Under the pieces are notes generated by a model, which was not told the DNA's origin, searched no databases, and was given only the letters and a program-made list of their open reading frames with translations. 64,000 nt of DNA from Tetrahymena thermophila SB210 (Eukaryota; Ciliophora; Oligohymenophorea; Hymenostomatida; Tetrahymenidae): the NCBI RefSeq assembly GCF_000189635.1, contig NW_002476209.1, forward strand, positions 124,001 through 188,000. Reading direction: 5' to 3'. A program made the translations under genes and the position numbers. Positions 61,590 through 64,000 of the stretch are shown here, one piece after another. Position 1 is the first letter of the stretch. Every line of letters begins with the position of its first letter.

Positions 61590-62923
61590 TCATTTAAAGT
61601 AAATTTTTTCTCTTTCAATTAAAATTGGATCTATATATTGATAAACCATGTGAGATTATCCTTATATTTTAATAAAAAAATTTTTTTGAGTTTAATAAAC
61701 AAATAATTTGTAATCAAAATAATAAAATGGATTAAATTTATAATTTTATTTATTATTAGTGGTATAATTAAACAAAATTTACCTTAATCTAACATCCACT
61801 TAGGAGTAAAATGGAAGCCTTTTTTGGCAATATTTTAGTATGAATCTTCCCTTACTTAAAATTCTCTTAAAATGTAATTTTTTCCAAATTCGTGATAAAA
61901 TCTTGTATCGAATATCCTAATTATAACATCATCTACTCTTAAGTAGTGACGAAGTAGAGCAAACCAGCAATCACCCATAACTCTGAATCTGACTTCGCTA
62001 GTTGTGCTTCCTGAATCACCTATTATGAATTTAAATTTTAATAAGTTTTAAAATTAATTAATTATTAAACTAATTCTATAAAATATCTTTGCTAAAATCT
62101 AATTATTTTTTTTGTCTTAAATTTTTTATCTTAATTTATTAAGAATTTTCTATATATATAATTGAAACAAAACTTTTATTTTTAAATTTTCAATATTTAT
62201 TTTAGCATTCATTCAATTGATAAAGACTCTTAAATTACCTAACTCATCCTCCCAAAGATCTGCCATATTTGCCCATTTAATTGGATTTTATTCTGTAAGG
62301 TTGTGTATAGGGATTTCTTCGCTTGTTCTTTCTGCATAAGGGAATTCGATGTTTTGCAATTCTTAAAACTAAGATTTTTCAGAGAGCTAATCTTTCAAAA
62401 AAGTATGATTTTTTTAAGGCTCTGCAAGTAAGGACAATTTTTTAACAGTTCCCTTGTATGGAGTGCTAAAGAATACATCTGAGATTTATTATATTACCTT
62501 AATTTCTGCAGTTGTATCTTCAGGTTTTTTATTTTTCCAATGCTCAGCATATTTAACTTTTACTTCTGTAGGAACATAAGTAACATTGTTTACTTCCTTA
62601 TATTTTTTAAGATTTGGATGCTATTTTAAATCTAAGAGGGCGTTTGAACGAGCCTAAAAATTTGTGAGCAAAAGACTGTCTTTAGGAAGGAATTCTAAAC
62701 AGAAGTTTTATTATTCAAATGAAAAGCGTGCATAATTTTCTCCATAAACTACATCAGGAATTGCATTCAAAACTAAATAATCGCACAACTAATCTAACTA
62801 ATCAGATGGCATAATACCACCCTTCGAAAACTCAAATTTCCATCCATTCTATTCATAAGATTCTTTTGTAGCTTTGGGAAGCTTTTCTTTAATTTCTGCT
62901 AGGTTTGAATTAGCTGGTTTCAT
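61590..62923 (-). CDS. TIP41: TIP41/TIPRL-family protein phosphatase regulator
   Basis: Three exons on the minus strand (62923-62239, 62019-61783, 61630-61590) give 320 residues. The TIP41 core is clear: GWKFEFSKGGIMPSDQL, NAIPDVVYGENY, FFSTPYKGTV, IPIHNLTEQNPIKWANMADLWEDEL, then the signature FRVMGDCWFALLRHYLRVDDVIIRIFDTRFYHEFG (quoted as blocks: FALLRHYLRVDD, RIFDTRFYHEFG, NYILREFQ). In yeast and animals TIP41/TIPRL binds catalytic subunits of PP2A-like phosphatases and modulates TOR signalling. The last exon is only 41 nt and was chosen on frame; the true C-terminus could differ. Introns of 219 and 152 nt are longer than average here. The protein is hydrophilic and probably cytosolic. Confidence 0.88.
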
Positions 62924-64000
62924 TTTTTACCTTTTAATTTATATATTTATTGAAGTGCTGATAAATTCCAATTTTAAAAATATTTATAATGAGTTTTTAA
63001 CTTTTAAAAATATATAATTTATTTATTAATTAAAATTTTCTTCTTCTTCTAAATTTTCATCAAATATTTTTAAAAGGTAAAAATTTATAAATTTTGCATT
63101 GATTATTCTGCACTAATTGATAGTGATATTTAAAGGTATTGCTGAAAAAAAAATACTAAAAGACAAATTATTTTTTTAAAATATTTACTGAAAAAATGGT
63201 CAGTATAAAGATGAATAAATTTTTTTATTTTTTTATTTTTTCTATTTTTTTTTTTAATAAATAATTTTTAAAAAATATTTTCTATTTTTAAAACTAAAAT
63301 AGTACTTATGACTTAATTTTAGATTTTTTTTCTATATTAACTTTTTACATTTTTATTTACTTTAGAAATAAATATTTTTACTATTAATTTATTTCAAGCA
63401 ACTGCTTAATTTAAAAAGCATTTCAAAACAAAAATGGTACAATTTTTTAAATAACTTAATTTTATATTTAAAATTTAATTCAATTTTCTATATCTCTAAG
63501 AGTTTTAGCTATCTGCTAGTGATAGGAGCCAGTATTTTTAATTAATATTTTTATTAAACCTGTACTTAAAGTTTGTTTTAAAAATAGCAGATAGTCTGCA
63601 AAAGAAATTGTAAAATTGGGATATTCATCCTTTTTAAAATGATTATGTATTCTTAAAAGTAGAATAAAATATTTTTTATTTTTATAAGTACTGAAGCATA
63701 ATTTAAGACATGAATGAAAGAAAGAATGATAGTTGTTTAAATAGCTGTTTTGAAATTAGAGTAAATGATAATGTGAAATGTTTTTTAATAAAAAGATGTA
63801 CGCATATAAAAACAACATTTAAGCAATAATAATAATGACATGAAAATAAAAATAATTGCAAATAAATAAGGAAAGAAATAATTAACAAATAGAGATGAAT
63901 GTAATGCTTTCTTTTAAAATTTCCAAGCAAATTAAAGGGCTTAAAATTTTATGAAAAAATTTTTTGTAAATTTTGGCATTTATTTCCCAGTTAATATTAA
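62924..64000. other. AT-rich intergenic region to the window end
   Basis: Very A/T-rich. A perfect 10-bp inverted pair, CTATCTGCTA at 63509-63518 and TAGCAGATAG at 63585-63594, lies in a slightly more complex patch. No gene was recognised; the next gene must start beyond the window. Confidence 0.6.

Noticed and set aside
61480..61599. 40-codon + frame starting MANQQAILSQ
   Set aside because: It overlaps the last bases of the TIP41 gene, has no good continuation after the possible donor, and gives no similarity.

Overview
The window reads as macronuclear DNA of an oligohymenophorean ciliate, most like Tetrahymena. It is very AT-rich, and long protein-coding frames appear only when TAA and TAG are read as glutamine and TGA is the sole stop (ciliate nuclear code). 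Genes are split by short AT-rich introns, mostly 48-110 nt, that usually begin GTAA/GTAT and end TAG/AAG. Exon joins were worked out by hand: each junction was required to keep the reading frame, avoid TGA and, where a family is recognised, preserve the domain. For every gene the exon lengths sum to a multiple of three. No tRNA, rRNA, CRISPR or prokaryotic operon was seen.

Layout. 0-3 kb: two + strand genes of uncertain function. 3-5.8 kb: gene-poor DNA with diverged tandem repeats and an unresolved higher-GC patch. 5.8-17 kb, all +: a PP2C phosphatase with a huge Gln/Asn-rich N-terminus, mitochondrial ribosomal protein bS6m, an FHA/SAM-like/FHA/PP2C fusion, and a coiled-coil protein ending in a mitochondrial-carrier domain. 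17.5-18.9 kb (-): an RBR E3 ligase. 19.5 kb: a roughly 380-bp imperfect inverted repeat. 20.4-23.6 kb (+): acyloxyacyl hydrolase. 24.1-26.1 kb (-): unknown protein. 28.6-31.5 kb (+): a multi-pass membrane protein and a PUB-domain protein. 32.7-54.8 kb is a long minus-strand block: lipoate-protein ligase, GH31 alpha-glucosidase, a B-box/LRR protein, an LRR protein with a PARP-like C-terminus, a D-Ala-D-Ala-carboxypeptidase-like protein, and an IQ/HECT E3 ligase. 55.4-58.8 kb (+): a 961-residue protein of unknown role. 59.1-62.9 kb (-): a fatty-acid desaturase and a TIP41-family protein. The rest is AT-rich spacer.

Themes. Several genes fit a bacteria-eating cell: acyloxyacyl hydrolase (lipopolysaccharide deacylation), a peptidoglycan-type serine carboxypeptidase and an acid alpha-glucosidase. 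Ubiquitin signalling (RBR, HECT, PUB) and phosphatase signalling (two PP2C proteins, TIP41) are also well represented, but nothing shows that neighbours are co-regulated. The most unusual observation is a 48-nt intron at 43816-43863 that is almost entirely a perfect 18-bp inverted repeat flanked by an 8-bp direct repeat, the expected footprint of an intron created by insertion of a palindromic element.
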